DNA of 64,000 nt from Parasponia andersonii (Eukaryota; Streptophyta; Magnoliopsida; Rosales; Cannabaceae): the NCBI GenBank assembly GCA_002914805.1, contig JXTB01000727.1, positions 80,642-144,641 on the forward strand, given 5' to 3'. The notes below the pieces were generated by a model that saw only the letters and a list, made by a program, of their open reading frames with translations, searched no databases and was not told the DNA's origin. The position numbers and the translations under genes were made by a program. Shown here in pieces: positions 48,370 to 60,877 of the stretch (position 1 is its first letter; every line of letters starts with the position of its first letter).

Positions 48370-51300
48370 AAAATCAAATAAAACAAGAGGGAAATAATAG
48401 ACTTATCGTTCCATCTTTTTCGGGTACAAGATCTTTTATAAGTTCTTATGAAGAATATGCCATGCCATTTCAAGAAAGATTACACTCTTTCATTTTTTTA
48501 AAATAGAAATCACAAACACTTTATTCTCAATAATAAAAGAAATGCAAATTATTAGAATTCATGGCCAATTTTACTAAAAAAACTACCGATTACCATGCAT
48601 AGTAGTATATTTTTATCATAATAAAATACTTCCCCAAAAGAATTTATTAGCTATGATTCTAGGCAAATTGATATTGTTAGGTTATCACATCAGTCTCACA
48701 ATTAATACTCCGAATGTTGGATCTTTTAAAATATTTGCTTTTGGAATTTTAAACCACCCAGAGGTTTTAATAATACAACTCTAAAGCAACAACTTGTTAG
48801 AGAGTAAAGCACAAAAGAAGACTATCTATGAATTCTACTTAAAATGTGATTTGAAAAAGCCTGTAGCTTAACTTTCACATCCCACCTTGTTGCAGAAAGA
48901 TCAATAAGACTATGATCATATTTACTGATCTGTAAAAAGAATGAGTTCAAATGGAATAAAGGGGAAAAATGGAGAGAAATAAGAAACAATGAGTGAAGAC
49001 TATGATTCTCTTTCGTATATTTACAAAGTAATTAGTTATACAGAAAAAGGAACCTATTTTTCTTTCCTTTTTCTCCACATTGTGGATTAGTAAATATACA
49101 TCAATTTCTTAAATTCAAACAATCATGAATGAAATGTGATATACAAAATATCCATTATGGAATTTGTACCAAGTGCAAGGGCATTGCCACCAACTACAAC
49201 CATCGTGATGCTAATATAGTTTTCATGTATGATTCTATTGATATATCAAAGCAACCATGCATTTAGTATTGCACTAAAATGTGCTTTGTTTCTTTTTTTT
49301 GAAAGTATTTGGTGTTCTTGAAAATCTAGTAGCATAAAGTCCAACTAAATTTTGATGAGAATCAAAATTTAAAATTTGCATATAATATTGTCTAAATAAT
49401 CCCAAAATACATTATAATATTCCTTGTATCTCAATCCACCAAAATAGTAATTAAATAGTTTAAATTAATATGGTTCAAAAAGTTTCTAAAAATTGACAAT
49501 ATAGTATACTTTTGACAAAATCATATAAAAACTAAGTAATTGAATCTCATACCTTGCTAGAGTAGCTAAACCTAGCTACTGGATACTTAGGTTGATCCCT
49601 AGGTTTTCGGTTGGATGCTCAGTAGATGCTTGAGAAACTTTATTATTTTACCTTTACTACAACAAAAATCCTCATATATTAAAAGTGTGAGATTCATCAT
49701 GAATTCTTATCCCAATGTGTTGTCTTGTTCTTTGTATTGTGTAACATTCTATAATTTCAAATCTTATGTACATATAATTTGTAAACAAGTTTTGATAAAT
49801 AGAAAGTGATCAATATTTTTATAGAAGTGAAATATAGAAATATACAATGTGACTATACAAAAACTTTTCAATTTTATTAAGAAAATAATGGATTTTTTTA
49901 TTTACTTACATATATTATACATAGTACTAAGATAGGCTAGTATCTTAAAATCATTTGCCTTACTATATATATAACGAGCTCTCCACTCATAGCTTTATTT
50001 AAAAGTTTATATACATTACTAGGATCGGGAGTTGGCTTGTGTCTATATGCATATCAAACATCATTACCTCTAATTTAAGAAGCAATGAATGATAACTCAA
50101 TAAACAATACTATGTATGATTTTCTTACAAAGATTTCATAAGATCATATCTCAAAATAGGGTCCTTATGCACCACACTTCCTAGCCAGAATAGTAAACCT
50201 GTCATTGAGCCGCATAACATAACATATCATAAATAGCCATAACATAGGTAATATGGAGGTTTTTATGTGAAAACTTCATTAACCTTAGTATACTTCAGAA
50301 GTCATCCTCATACTACTAATATATTGATTCACACTAGGATCTAACCCATTAAGAGTATATTTTTCACATATTGGGAACGTTAGCATACCACGTTCTGTAT
50401 CTACTCTAACCTTCAAAGTAACATAGTACACAAAATTTGTTTTTTCTTCAAAAATCAAGTCGTATAAAAATATATAAAATAATATAACTTTAAATTGAAA
50501 AATATTTTACTCCATGTATGCAATGATATGTTTGTATTATATTGAGGTGATTTACACAAAATTACATATTTAATATATTTCACAAAATTTTAGTAGGGGC
50601 ACGACTTAATGAAAAAAGAAAAAAATATAAAATTAATTGAACTTAAAAAGTAAAATTTTCAAACAAGATAATAGCATAAAAAATGTAATAAAATGATATA
50701 ATTAATTTTGATACATTACAATTAATTCTTCTATAATTTCATATTGTATAATGACATCATCATTAATACTAATAAGTGACTAAATTTTTATTCATTAGTG
50801 GTATAATCTACTTATCTTTTGCAACAAAAATTAATTAGAAATCTATAAAGCTACAAACAAATTCTCAATTGTAATACTCTATTATATTCCCAAATTAGGT
50901 GACTTAGAAATTTTATTTTCTATGTTTTGAAATATCCTAAGTGGCATTTTGCTTTCCATATGTTTATTTTTTTTATATCCCAAATCTCATAATTTTTCTA
51001 TTTTGTATCATTTTTGCCACAACTACACTCTGGCTTAAACTAGGACTCATAGCAAAATGACAAAATTTGGACATATTGTAAGTAAATATCTCATTTGCAA
51101 ATGCTGTCGCAAAAATAATTGATATATCAATAAATATATCAAGTGTAAAATATTATATATCCAATATAAGAACTAATATAATAAGTATAAAAAATATAGA
51201 TACGCCAAGTGTAAAAGTATACATACTAAGTAATTTAGCTATAAAAAGAAAAAAATAGATATTTATTAAACTAAGTGTATTAATGTACTTATATGGGTAG

Positions 51301-52350
51301 ATGGGTCTTGGGATAGGAGGTAATACTTAGCCCAATAGATAATGTATTTCTATAAGCTCCTATGTTTCAATATTTATTTTTCATTTATATACATATATAT
51401 TATAAAAACATTATATATAAGATTTTTTTTTTCAAAAATCTAGTGGGGGCAATTGTTCCCACTCGCCCCTGAATAGCTTCGTTCCTGATTACAAGTAAAT
51501 TGTTACTTACATTAGAAATGTAGAAAGTAGTGCATCGGAGAGAGGTGGTGTCCTCAACAAACATAATGTACTAAACTCCTAAAATATGTTCTAGTATATG
51601 TTGTTGATTTTATGTATTAACCAACAAGTACATTTTATTTTTTTATTTATGTATTATTATTTATTGAATTCCTCAAGAATTTTACTTAGCCAATAAAATA
51701 TACTATATTAAGTTTTCCTCTTTTGTTTTTAAAGAAAATTGAGCAGTGTAAACCCTAAAATGAAGTGTCCCAAAAGTAGAACAACAACATAAAAACTTAC
51801 AAGACAATAAAATAGATCTTACATAGTTATTCAATTAATAAGTACAAAAAGTTATTCAATTAATAAGTACAAAGCCCTTAATAATTTGATTAACAAGTTT
51901 CAATAAAAATAATAACATGATAAATTTAATTGCTAATATACTAAACAATCTCAAGTCTCGACTATAAAAATTAATTTAACTCCGAAATATTTTAGTATCA
52001 ATATTTGAGCATGAGTTTATAAAATTAGAACCATTTAATTATAACCAAAAGAATTAGAAACAAGTAAAAATATTTCAAATTGTAATAATATTGAAATACT
52101 CCTTGATATAAACCATTGAATTACTTATTTTAATCAACATTTCTGGTTTTGTTTCTATACCTATCTATAAATACGTTGTTCTATGATTATTATAATTCAG
52201 TTTTGACTTATGAAATACAATTATATATTCAAATATTGTTTCTTTAAATTCTCCTCTCTCCTTCTCTTTTTCTCATCTTCCTTTTCTTTCTTCTCTCTTT
52301 TTACTGCTACATTACAATATTGATGCACAAAATTAAAAGATAAATGATAT
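48370..52350. other. Long intergenic stretch, little recognised
   Basis: About 4 kb of AT-rich sequence with no coding region I can support. At 51,430-51,495 the phrase 'gtgggggcaattg' followed by 'actcgcccctgaat' resembles the inner terminal part of a plant hAT (Tip100-like) element, and a weaker 'tagtaggggcac' phrase occurs at 50,592. I cannot delimit an element. Confidence 0.4.
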
Positions 52351-52816
52351 TATAATTTCACTGGGCTTCATACAAAAGTGTTAAATATAACACCACTAGG
52401 CCTCACCCAAAAGTGCTAACTTGAAGGTACTTTTGGGTTCATAGATTATCACTTAAATATACATAATCTTCCTAGAACATACCGATGTGAGACTTAGGGC
52501 ATGACAATCTCCTCGCTATAAAGGCCTAGCGTCCTTGCTAGTGGGTCTATATTCAATAGTCCATATATAACTCCTATGGATATGGTCCATACTCATTACG
52601 ATTTTGGTCCGTGGCAGCCTTCTAAGGTCCATACATGTATGGACTAGGTTGGCTCTAATACCAAATGTAATACCAGTAGGCTTCATCTAAAAGTGCTAAA
52701 TATAACATCACTGGTATCACTCAAAAGTGCTAGCTTGAAGGTAGTTTTAGACTTATAGAGCATTATTTAAATACCCATGATCTTCCCAGAACATACCCAA
52801 TATGGGACTTGCGACA
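52351..52816 (-). mobile_element. TRIM element (miniature LTR retrotransposon)
   Basis: 466 bp with two direct ~150-bp terminal repeats (52,351-52,506 and 52,666-52,816), sharing phrases such as 'aaaagtgcta' and 'cttgaaggta'. On the minus strand the first repeat is followed by TGGTATTAGAGCC (52,651-52,663), an initiator tRNA-Met PBS. A purine tract lies just before the second repeat (inverse of 'atctcctcgct' at 52,507). The interior is ~160 bp and non-coding. This is a textbook TRIM layout. No clear TSD, and the repeats differ considerably, so it is old. Confidence 0.75.
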
Positions 52817-52828
52817 TTAAACTTAACC

Positions 52829-52965
52829 TCTGTGACTAGATCTATATTTACTACACTTAACGTCTATAGCTAGGTCCACATTTACTATATTCGACCCATG
52901 TAGCTAGGTCCACATTTACTATATTTAACCCCTGTAGTTAGGTCTACATTCAATATGTATTGCTC
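52829..52965. repeat. 34-bp tandem repeat, about four units
   Basis: The phrase 'tag(g/a)tc(c/t)a' recurs at 52,837, 52,871, 52,905 and 52,939, exactly 34 bp apart, within units like 'gctaggtccacatttacta'. The two middle units are closest. It lies just beyond the TRIM. Confidence 0.85.
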
Positions 52966-52969
52966 ATAT

Positions 52970-55321
52970 ATAACTCCTGTGGAATGGGTCCCCATTGCAT
53001 ACTCATTGAAAAGAGTTTCAAAATACATTTATATACAATAACAGTTCAAAAATAATTTCACTTTTCTCATTATATCATTATAATCATATCTAAACAATTT
53101 TCATGTAATAATGTTTAATAACAATATCATATACTTGATCCATAATTTTGTGCAAAACAATTATCAGATAGAATCAAAATATTTTTTAAACAAAGCGATT
53201 GTATCAATAAAATATTTTTCTTTCAATAAATATATTTACAAAAAGCATATTTTCACTTGAAATCATATTTTTAATAAAATGCTCTATAAACATAAGTTTA
53301 TTAGAAATAATAAAATATTTAGTTTTTGAACAAAAAGTTACTTACCTCGTTCCCTTTCCCTAATCAGCTCAAATAATCAACAAATTCATTGAAGTACCTA
53401 TTATCGTATAAACCATACAGAAGGACCACAATATTAAAATCATACTCTAATTATACCAATAATAATGACTATTTATTGTCCATACATCTACTATGTTTAA
53501 CTCTATAGTTTCCCCAATAATGTTAATTTCACATGATTTACAACTATTTTGACTTATCTCTAAAAATCACCAAAATTAGGAGATAAGTTCTACCAATGAC
53601 GGGGATCCTAATAGTACAAAGAATACAATTTTAAGGCCCATAGATAAGCCCTAAAAGTTGTTGTCATATTTTGCTAAAAGTATTCAAAGTTTTAGATTTT
53701 TCTAAATTCGTAGTGCTTACTTCAATTGGCTATAAATCTTTGATAATAAGTCGTTTTTAACAAAATACATACTGTTGGAAAGATAATTCAATAAGCTTTT
53801 TCAATTATATCAAATGTGACTTAATCAGATCAGTAAAAATCTTTGAAAAGTTAGTTGGATCCTCTATTGCATTTTTACATCTTAATTTAAAACTAAAAAA
53901 TTCATTACTTTCTATTTATCTAATTAAATCACTCAAAATTTGTCTTGCTTAAATCTTAATATCAATAGACTTCATATTCTATCAGATTCTTCCTCATATT
54001 TCATAAATAATTTATGAGCAATTCAAAACCCTAATCCTAGATAGTCAATCTCAATCCTGAAATCAAACTAAAATATAAAACTTAATTGGTTAAGAGTTTA
54101 TTACTTTAAGAGTGAATCTCAATTATCAATGACAATGATCTCTTCATCTTCCTCTTCTTCTTAAATGTGCATAGCATTCTCTCTCTTTTCTAAAGAACAT
54201 ACGTATAAGTTGAGTAAATTAATAGTCTTAAGATTTCTTAAAAGATCTATTGTTGAATTACTAATATAATCTCAAATAATATCTAATAGGTAAGAGCTTT
54301 TTTGTCTTTTCTTTTATCTTAGTATTATTTATAAAATATAAACTTTTTTTTTAATAACGGGTTGTCACAAATATCTAGTTTTGTTATCCAATTTACCACT
54401 TGAACAAAGGAAAAAAAATGTCAGCAATAGATGCTCAAGCGGATTTACTATAGCTCAGCCTGGGATGTAACATAATTTTTGTCATACCCATTTTTAGAAT
54501 ATAATATAAAGTATTGAAAATAAAAGTGAGTGTATTTTCGTCAGATAAATGGGCATATAGGAGTCTTTTAGTGGTCAATGATGACATATCATAACTGTTG
54601 GATTAAGTGAGATGTATGTTAATACAAGTCAAACTTGGTAGCTAGTACTGGAGCGTTAGTGTATTCGGATCTTTTTTATAATTTTATAATTTTCTTTTAA
54701 TATTATCATTTTCTTTAACGGCGAGAAGCATCTCAAAATTTCAATATTATTGTAAAATAATTTTTTAAGATTTGGATATTTTAAAATTAAGAATTTTTAA
54801 AAGTTAATATTTAAATTTTAAGATATTTTTTTTACAATTTATTCTAATTTATATATTAGTCTAACACGGTAATATTACTTTTTTTCTATAAAAAAATACG
54901 ATTATGGTTTTATATATATATTTAAAGTTAGGGTAAAAGATCATAAAGAACCATATGAGAAATTAGGTGTTGGTGTTTCCTGAGAACGTTGTACAATTAA
55001 AATTTAAAAAAAAAAAAAATCAATTTTAGAGAGAAGACAAAAATGACAGACTAGATATTTTCCGCTCTTACAGATACAGCTTGATCACCATTCCTTGAAC
55101 CACAACTTCAAAACCAAAATCCCCAGCTATGGACTCACCTATCCATATGTGAAAATGTGAGAAAGAGACATATCAATTAGTAATTAACGGAAGAGGAATA
55201 TTATTACACAGTGCAAAGTACGTGTCAAAGAGTCCATAAATAATCCAACAAACACTTATCTCTCTAATTTTAATCTAAAGAGAAAAACTCATGAGGTTTC
55301 CAAATTCTTCGTAGTCGAAGA
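52970..55321. other. Intergenic, downstream of NLR-2
   Basis: AT-rich with no coding region recognised. The right part (about 55,000-55,321) should hold the NLR-2 3' untranslated region (minus strand). A poly(A)-like tract near 55,006-55,020 is on the plus strand. Confidence 0.5.
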
Positions 55322-58177
55322 CTAGATTGATGGTAAAGTCGAGGAGAATGAGATGGAGGAAACGAGACGAACTTTGCCGAAATCCACTCCTTCAATTCCG
55401 TCTGAGACTCTAAGCCTGTCCTCAAACGATCTTCTCATTTCACTGATCTTTAGTTCTCTAAGGGTAGTAATGCACCTCAACCCTTCTGGAATCATCCTCA
55501 ATTCAGGCATATGTTTGATGTGTAATCGCTTGAGATTTCGCATAGCGATGATTGATCCCAGCTCCACTCGCCACTCCGTCACTTTCTTTAATGAAACAAG
55601 TTGAAGAGTCTCCAGCTTGCGAAATGATCCTTGGGAGCAAACCATTTCAGATCCGCTATACGAGTTATGCAACCGTAGAAAACTCAAATTCGGTAGCTTC
55701 TCCAATGCAGCCATCGGGTCCTCACGCAAGCTCGAGTCCGTTAAAATCAGTTTGGTAAGACTTGTTGGCAGAGACTCGAGATTGTGATGTCCGGGACAAT
55801 CAACGTTCTTGTCCGATATCTTTCCGTCTAAAAATAGTTTTGAGAGAATAATACATTCAGAAAGAGGCTGCAAACTTGTAAATGCATCAACGGAGAGTAG
55901 CAACATGTGCAAGGACTGAAGCTTTTTAAGATCAAAATTCGGGGATGTGAATAACTGCCTCACTTCTTCATTGCTTTTGAATTGTACTCCTAAGTTTTGA
56001 AGACGCGTCAGTTCAGACCTGACCATCTTGTGCTTGAGAAGCAGTGGTCCAAATCTGATGTACTTGAGAGTTTGAATGTGTGTTGTATCAGACAGTAAAT
56101 GAATCCCCCAACTAAAGCTATGAGAGAAACATGTATCAAAAGGTAGCAGTAAATGTTCCAAACGTGTTAGCCTTAAGATCTCTGCTGGTAATGCAACTTC
56201 ATCGTTGTCTCGAAGGTCGATAGTGCCCAAACTTCGCAAGTTCCCTATAGAGCATGGCAATTTTACTTTCCTAGCATTTCTCAGCCCCAAGTACCTCAAG
56301 AGAATTAGACTTCCAATTTCTGTCGGCACATTACACTTGCGGGCTCTCTCAGTAAACCCGAAGTCCAACACTCTTAACAATCTCAAGTTCTTACTCCTTA
56401 AAATATGCACAAGAGAAAGAGGACTTACATCGAAGCACAAAAGAGAACGAAGATGAGGATGCATTTGGCTTGTGTCGAAATCGCAGCCAGGATGAAGTGC
56501 AATCCTGCGTCTTTGAGTTGTAGACGTATGTTCAGTTGGAAAACAACTCACCATTGGCCTGTGCTTCTGGTCTTCTGGTTGGATAACCTCAAAGAAGTCA
56601 TCCTCTCTTGCTTTCGACACACAAAAGTCTCGCATAAGGTCATGCATTCGGCATGTTTTGACACCAGACCCTTTGTAGTCCTTTTTCTCAACCTGAACCA
56701 TGCACCTATCGATCAACTCTCTCAAGTATTCTTCAGCTATCTCTTCCATTGTCTGTCTTCTTGTTGTTGATCCTGTGACAATTAGACCTTCCGCAATCCA
56801 GAGATGAATTAATTTTTTCCTTGGTATCTCCATATCCTTAGGAAAGTTGCCCAAATATAGAAAGCAAAGTTTCAAGTAGTAAGGCAAATCATGATAGCTT
56901 AAGGCTAACATCTGTTGTACGCCATTTTTGCTTAGGTGTGAATTCACGTCTCTCTTCACCTTTTTCCGTTCATCGGTTGAAGTTTTGGTTCTTAAAATGC
57001 CTCCAAGTACAACAATGGCAAGTGGTAGTCCTCCGCATTTTTCAACCATCTCCTTTCCCATACCCTCAAATTCAGTTGGACAACAATGTTCTCTTGGAAA
57101 AGCTCTTCGGTGTAGAAGCCTCAAACTCTCTTCTAATGTTAATAATGGAGGTTCAATTGTCAAGTTATTTTGATCGGCGTGCAATGCGACATCTTTGCTA
57201 CGTGTTGTAAAAACAACTCGACTCCCCATTTTCTCATTTGGAAAAATCTTTCTTATAGAATCCCAATCATCTTTTCTCCATATATCATCAAGAACAACAA
57301 GAAATCTCTTTCCCTTTAACTCATTCTTTATGAAAGTAATCAGATCACTCTCTTTCATGGTTTTCAGTATCTCTCTTTCTTTTTTCATCTCTTCTAGCAT
57401 CTCAGCCTTTTGCTTCCTCTTCTCTGAATCATTAATTGCACGTTGAGACCGGAAGAAGCCAACTTGAATCAAGATTTCCGAAAAAACATGCCTTGGCACG
57501 TACTCTTGAGATATTAAAACCCAAACACAACAATCAAAATATTGCTTTACCTCACTATCATTGTACACTTTCTTGGCGAGAGTGGTCTTACCTAATCCAC
57601 CCATTCCAACGATGGGAACAACACATAGATGATTGCCTTTCTCCTCCATCAGTTGAATCTTCAAAATCGACGCGCGATGGTCCATGCCAACAAGATCATC
57701 TCCCTCCTCGTCATCATATACCGGATCTGATCTCATCGGCTCAGCCCCAGATGTACTTGCCTCCCCGGGCTCTACACTACCCAATTTTATTTCATACTTG
57801 TCCTTGCTTTCGAAGATGTCCTTTATTTTTTTCTTAATGGAATTTATCCGTTTTTGAAGGCTTCGAAGATGAAAAGCTTTGACGTATGAAGAGTCCATTT
57901 TGACGATATAGATCTCTAAGGCATCCTCAATTTCACAAGCTACCTCCCTTAGTTCAGCTAGCCAAATATGGACATACTCATCATGTTCATGCTTGCTAGT
58001 ACAAGCAGCTCTTTTTAAGAAGCCCTGCATCCGTCTTAGCTCGTTCCGCAAGTACTCCACATCGCCCGTCACGCTGATCAAGGAAGTTGCTTCATCAATT
58101 AGTAGCACAGAGATTCGTTGAATTGCTTCCGAAACGATAGCCTCTGTCAATATTGAAAACACAACCGTTTCCGCCAT
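55322..58177 (-). CDS. CC-NB-ARC-LRR resistance protein (NLR-2), RPP13-like
   Basis: Intracellular CNL immune receptor, single exon, 951 residues, ATG at 58,177. Domains: Rx-type coiled coil 1-140 with EDALE replacing EDVID at 84-88; linker rich in Glu/Asp about 135-162; P-loop GMGGLGKTT at 191-199; RNBS-A about 213-224; kinase-2 LDDIW at 296-300 (the Trp is typical of CNLs); RNBS-B GSRVVFTTR at 318-326; GLPLA at 383-387; RNBS-D CFLYLGNFPKD at 438-448; canonical MHD at 511-513; LRRs about 570-940. All key nucleotide-binding residues are present, so the switch looks functional. A Lys/Glu-rich insert (about 245-285, EKRKQKAEMLEEMKKER) before kinase-2 is shared with NLR-1. The two proteins are clearly paralogous throughout. 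NLR-2 is convergent with NLR-1, ~23 kb away. No transposon interrupts it. Open frames on the other strand are shadows. Confidence 0.95.
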   Translation of the reverse strand: MAETVVFSILTEAIVSEAIQRISVLLIDEATSLISVTGDVEYLRNELRRMQGFLKRAACTSKHEHDEYVHIWLAELREVACEIEDALEIYIVKMDSSYVKAFHLRSLQKRINSIKKKIKDIFESKDKYEIKLGSVEPGEASTSGAEPMRSDPVYDDEEGDDLVGMDHRASILKIQLMEEKGNHLCVVPIVGMGGLGKTTLAKKVYNDSEVKQYFDCCVWVLISQEYVPRHVFSEILIQVGFFRSQRAINDSEKRKQKAEMLEEMKKEREILKTMKESDLITFIKNELKGKRFLVVLDDIWRKDDWDSIRKIFPNEKMGSRVVFTTRSKDVALHADQNNLTIEPPLLTLEESLRLLHRRAFPREHCCPTEFEGMGKEMVEKCGGLPLAIVVLGGILRTKTSTDERKKVKRDVNSHLSKNGVQQMLALSYHDLPYYLKLCFLYLGNFPKDMEIPRKKLIHLWIAEGLIVTGSTTRRQTMEEIAEEYLRELIDRCMVQVEKKDYKGSGVKTCRMHDLMRDFCVSKAREDDFFEVIQPEDQKHRPMVSCFPTEHTSTTQRRRIALHPGCDFDTSQMHPHLRSLLCFDVSPLSLVHILRSKNLRLLRVLDFGFTERARKCNVPTEIGSLILLRYLGLRNARKVKLPCSIGNLRSLGTIDLRDNDEVALPAEILRLTRLEHLLLPFDTCFSHSFSWGIHLLSDTTHIQTLKYIRFGPLLLKHKMVRSELTRLQNLGVQFKSNEEVRQLFTSPNFDLKKLQSLHMLLLSVDAFTSLQPLSECIILSKLFLDGKISDKNVDCPGHHNLESLPTSLTKLILTDSSLREDPMAALEKLPNLSFLRLHNSYSGSEMVCSQGSFRKLETLQLVSLKKVTEWRVELGSIIAMRNLKRLHIKHMPELRMIPEGLRCITTLRELKISEMRRSFEDRLRVSDGIEGVDFGKVRLVSSISFSSTLPSI

Positions 58178-58254
58178 TAATGTCGATGAAAATGGCCAGA
58201 GTAAGATATCAATATTTTAACGTATTTAACTTAAGATATTTCATCATCAGTTGG

Positions 58255-58263
58255 TATATATAT
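58255..58263 (-). promoter_or_regulatory. Possible TATA box of NLR-2
   Basis: TATATATAT about 80 bp upstream of the NLR-2 ATG, a plausible distance for a core promoter with a short 5' leader. In such AT-rich DNA this could be chance. Confidence 0.3.
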
Positions 58264-59046
58264 GTCTTCGTTTCTTCTTCTTTTTCTTTTGATTTGTTTA
58301 TTTGTTTTCATGTTAGATAAGATTTTTTCAAAATGAAGATACGATAGATCTGTGTCTATTACCAGCCAATTAAAAAACATGGTTGAGACTCGTCTTTATT
58401 GATTTCAGCTAACGTGCAGTATTGAGTTGACTTAAATTCTAATTAACAGTAACGTTGTTAATATTAATGGTTGAGACTCATCACTACTACTTATGAGCGC
58501 TTTTTCATTGTAGCAATCTGAACCTGACTATAAAATCTGTCTTAAAATAACAGTGTAACTCAGCTAATTATATCGATTATTATTGGTTACCACGCAGTAC
58601 TGAAAATCAAATGTAGCTTCTTAATCTTTTATGTTAAATACAAATTAGAAATTTAAGTGATGAATTAAAGTTTAGATGGACCATTTAATTAGATGTAGCA
58701 ACGCCAACGTACCACTACCTGGACCCTACCGTTTAAATGCTAAAGACAGACTACAACTTGTCAATCAAGGACTTGGGAAATTATGGTACTGCGGAAAAGA
58801 ACAGGTGCAAATTAGATACATGAAATCCTCCATACGTGTAAATTTCTTAATGACACCCCATGTTCCCATGTTCCCAATCCAATTGAAGTTTTTCCGAGCA
58901 TTAATATTCAACTCCAACGTCCACCAATCTCGATTGTCTTTAATCACCTTTCTCACTCTTTCGCCGTCTCGTACTTGTAAAGACACGTCTCTAATTTTAA
59001 GTCCACTTCTTAATTTTTTTTATCAGAACTTTAATATTATTATTTA
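58264..59046. other. Upstream region of NLR-2
   Basis: Presumed promoter region. Open frames at 58,676-59,047 (+) and 58,765-58,986 (-) overlap in a more GC-balanced patch. I recognise no protein family in either. Confidence 0.45.
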
Positions 59047-59454
59047 GGGATAATATCGAAAAAGAACCCACAATGTTTAATGTTTTATGAAAAAAAAAAC
59101 TAGCAACTTTTTCATCGATATCAATTATAATCTTCTTTGTGTTTTTCTATTGAATCTCGCTAAGTTAACATAATAGTCAAAATTAAAGCTGAATATTATA
59201 AAAAAGAGGTTTTTAGCCTTTAAACTAAAATAACAGAAATCCAAAACTAAACTCACTTTGTTTTTCAAAATTCTTTATTTTTTTTCGGTTCTCTGAGAAA
59301 AGAGTAAAAATATTTTTTGGTGTAATTTTAATCTCTGATTTCAACTATCACTATGAACATGGTAAAATTTGATAGAAAAATATAAATTAAAATTTTTATT
59401 AGTACTTAAAAAAATATGTGGATTTATAAAACATTAGCATTGTGGTATTATCCC
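59047..59454. mobile_element. MULE-type MITE
   Basis: 408 bp with inverted ends GGGATAAT...ATTATCCC. The inverted similarity continues inwards ('cacaatgtttaatgttttat' on the left, the inverse of 'ataaaacattagcattgtgg' on the right). It is flanked by a perfect 10-bp duplication, ttattattta (59,037-59,046; 59,455-59,464). A 9-11 bp TSD points to Mutator-like transposition. No coding content. Confidence 0.78.
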
Positions 59455-59594
59455 TTATTATTTATTAAGATTTTATTATATATGTTAGTCTTCTGTATAT
59501 GTTTAGTTTCTCAATCCTATATATGTTTAGTTTCTTAATTATTCTATTCAGTGTCTTTCTCGGCAATAATGAAGAATAGGAATTCAATAATTAT

Positions 59595-59618
59595 ATTATT
59601 ATTATTATTATTATTATT
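59595..59618. repeat. (ATT)n microsatellite
   Basis: About eight ATT units. Confidence 0.9.
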
Positions 59619-60117
59619 GGTAAGCGTGTTTTCTGGGCTAGTCGAATGCTCGTGTTTACCTACGTCATCCTCTATGTGAGAAGACATGCTCGAATGAACA
59701 ATAAATAAAAATAACAATTTCTCACGGACCTACTACACAATAGTATCTTTAATTATTGGAAAATAATTATGCCACGTTCAACGAGACAGTGGGAAATAAA
59801 TTTAACTGCCCCAACAATCCCATATCATTTTCCAACCGCTCATTATGAATATTTCAAACATTATATATAGATCACGGAACAAAAGAAAAAGGGATGGAAT
59901 CTGAAACCTCCAGAAGTCCTGTAAAATTATTTTCATCAATCCTCTCAATAAAATCATCTAAAAAGTGGACGTAAATTGTTTCAATTCTCGCCACTGTAAA
60001 ATCGTGTCGTTTTCTTTATTTTATTGTTATCCTTTTATCAATTAGAATTATAATCGCATTGTTGCGTCAATTTGGGTGTAGTTTAACCAATTTTCAGTGT
60101 CAACAATTATTATTGTC

Positions 60118-60138
60118 ATTATTATTATTATTATTATT
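60118..60138. repeat. (ATT)n microsatellite
   Basis: About seven ATT units. Confidence 0.9.
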
Positions 60139-60877
60139 GTTGTTTTATTTAAGTTAGTTTCTATTTGTGTTTAGTTTCATAATATTGTATTCTGTAATAG
60201 GAAACTAACGTGTATACTGAAATCTCAATAATGATTTTAAATATAAATAATACTAATACTAAATCCTAATTATTCCCTTCCTATTCTTCATCTCTATTTC
60301 TACCATTATCTAATCTTCTATATTATAGCAGAAACATGAATAGTAATATAGGAAATGAAGTTTCGTTTGTTTTCTTTATATTTTTTGTTTTTTATATTAA
60401 ATGCACTTCAAAAAAAATGAAGTGAAATGTAAAGATCTTCTCGGATTTTTTAGGAAGATTTCACCTGTCATTTTTTTTCTAAAAAAAGAAAGGGCTAATT
60501 AAAGTAATAATTACCTTTGAATTATAACTATCATACTATTTTACATCTAACTTTTAATTTACGTAACGATAATAGATCGACTCTTCTAATTTATGCAATT
60601 TAATGTTAACAGTTATGTACAAAGTATATAATTTGGCATTATTTAATTTTAAGTATTAGAGTGTTGATAGCTATTACATATGAATCATATATGTTAAAAA
60701 TCATATATGTTAAAAATTTAACTGATTATGATAAAATTGTTATTGCTGTAACAATTGTATAATATTAGGTAGTTTACTATATAAGATAAAAATTAAGAAT
60801 TTTATACTTAACCATACTTGTAACTATTAATTTAGATGAATTATTCTCGGCGATAATCTAGTGGATTTTTTCTGGTT

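Larger units (their letters stand above)
59455..60877. other. Intergenic, nothing coding
   Basis: AT-rich with two ATT microsatellites (59,595-59,618 and 60,118-60,138). No gene recognised. Confidence 0.55.

Noticed and set aside
50580-51495. Possible hAT element between 'tagtaggggcac' and 'ctcgcccctgaat'
   Set aside because: Ends are not clear inverted repeats and no TSD or transposase is visible; mentioned only as a hint.
55353-57837. Several frames of 68-133 codons on the plus strand
   Set aside because: Antisense shadows of the NLR-2 coding sequence.
58676-59047. 123-codon frame (+) and overlapping 73-codon frame (-) upstream of NLR-2
   Set aside because: No recognisable domain in either; kept only as part of the intergenic description.
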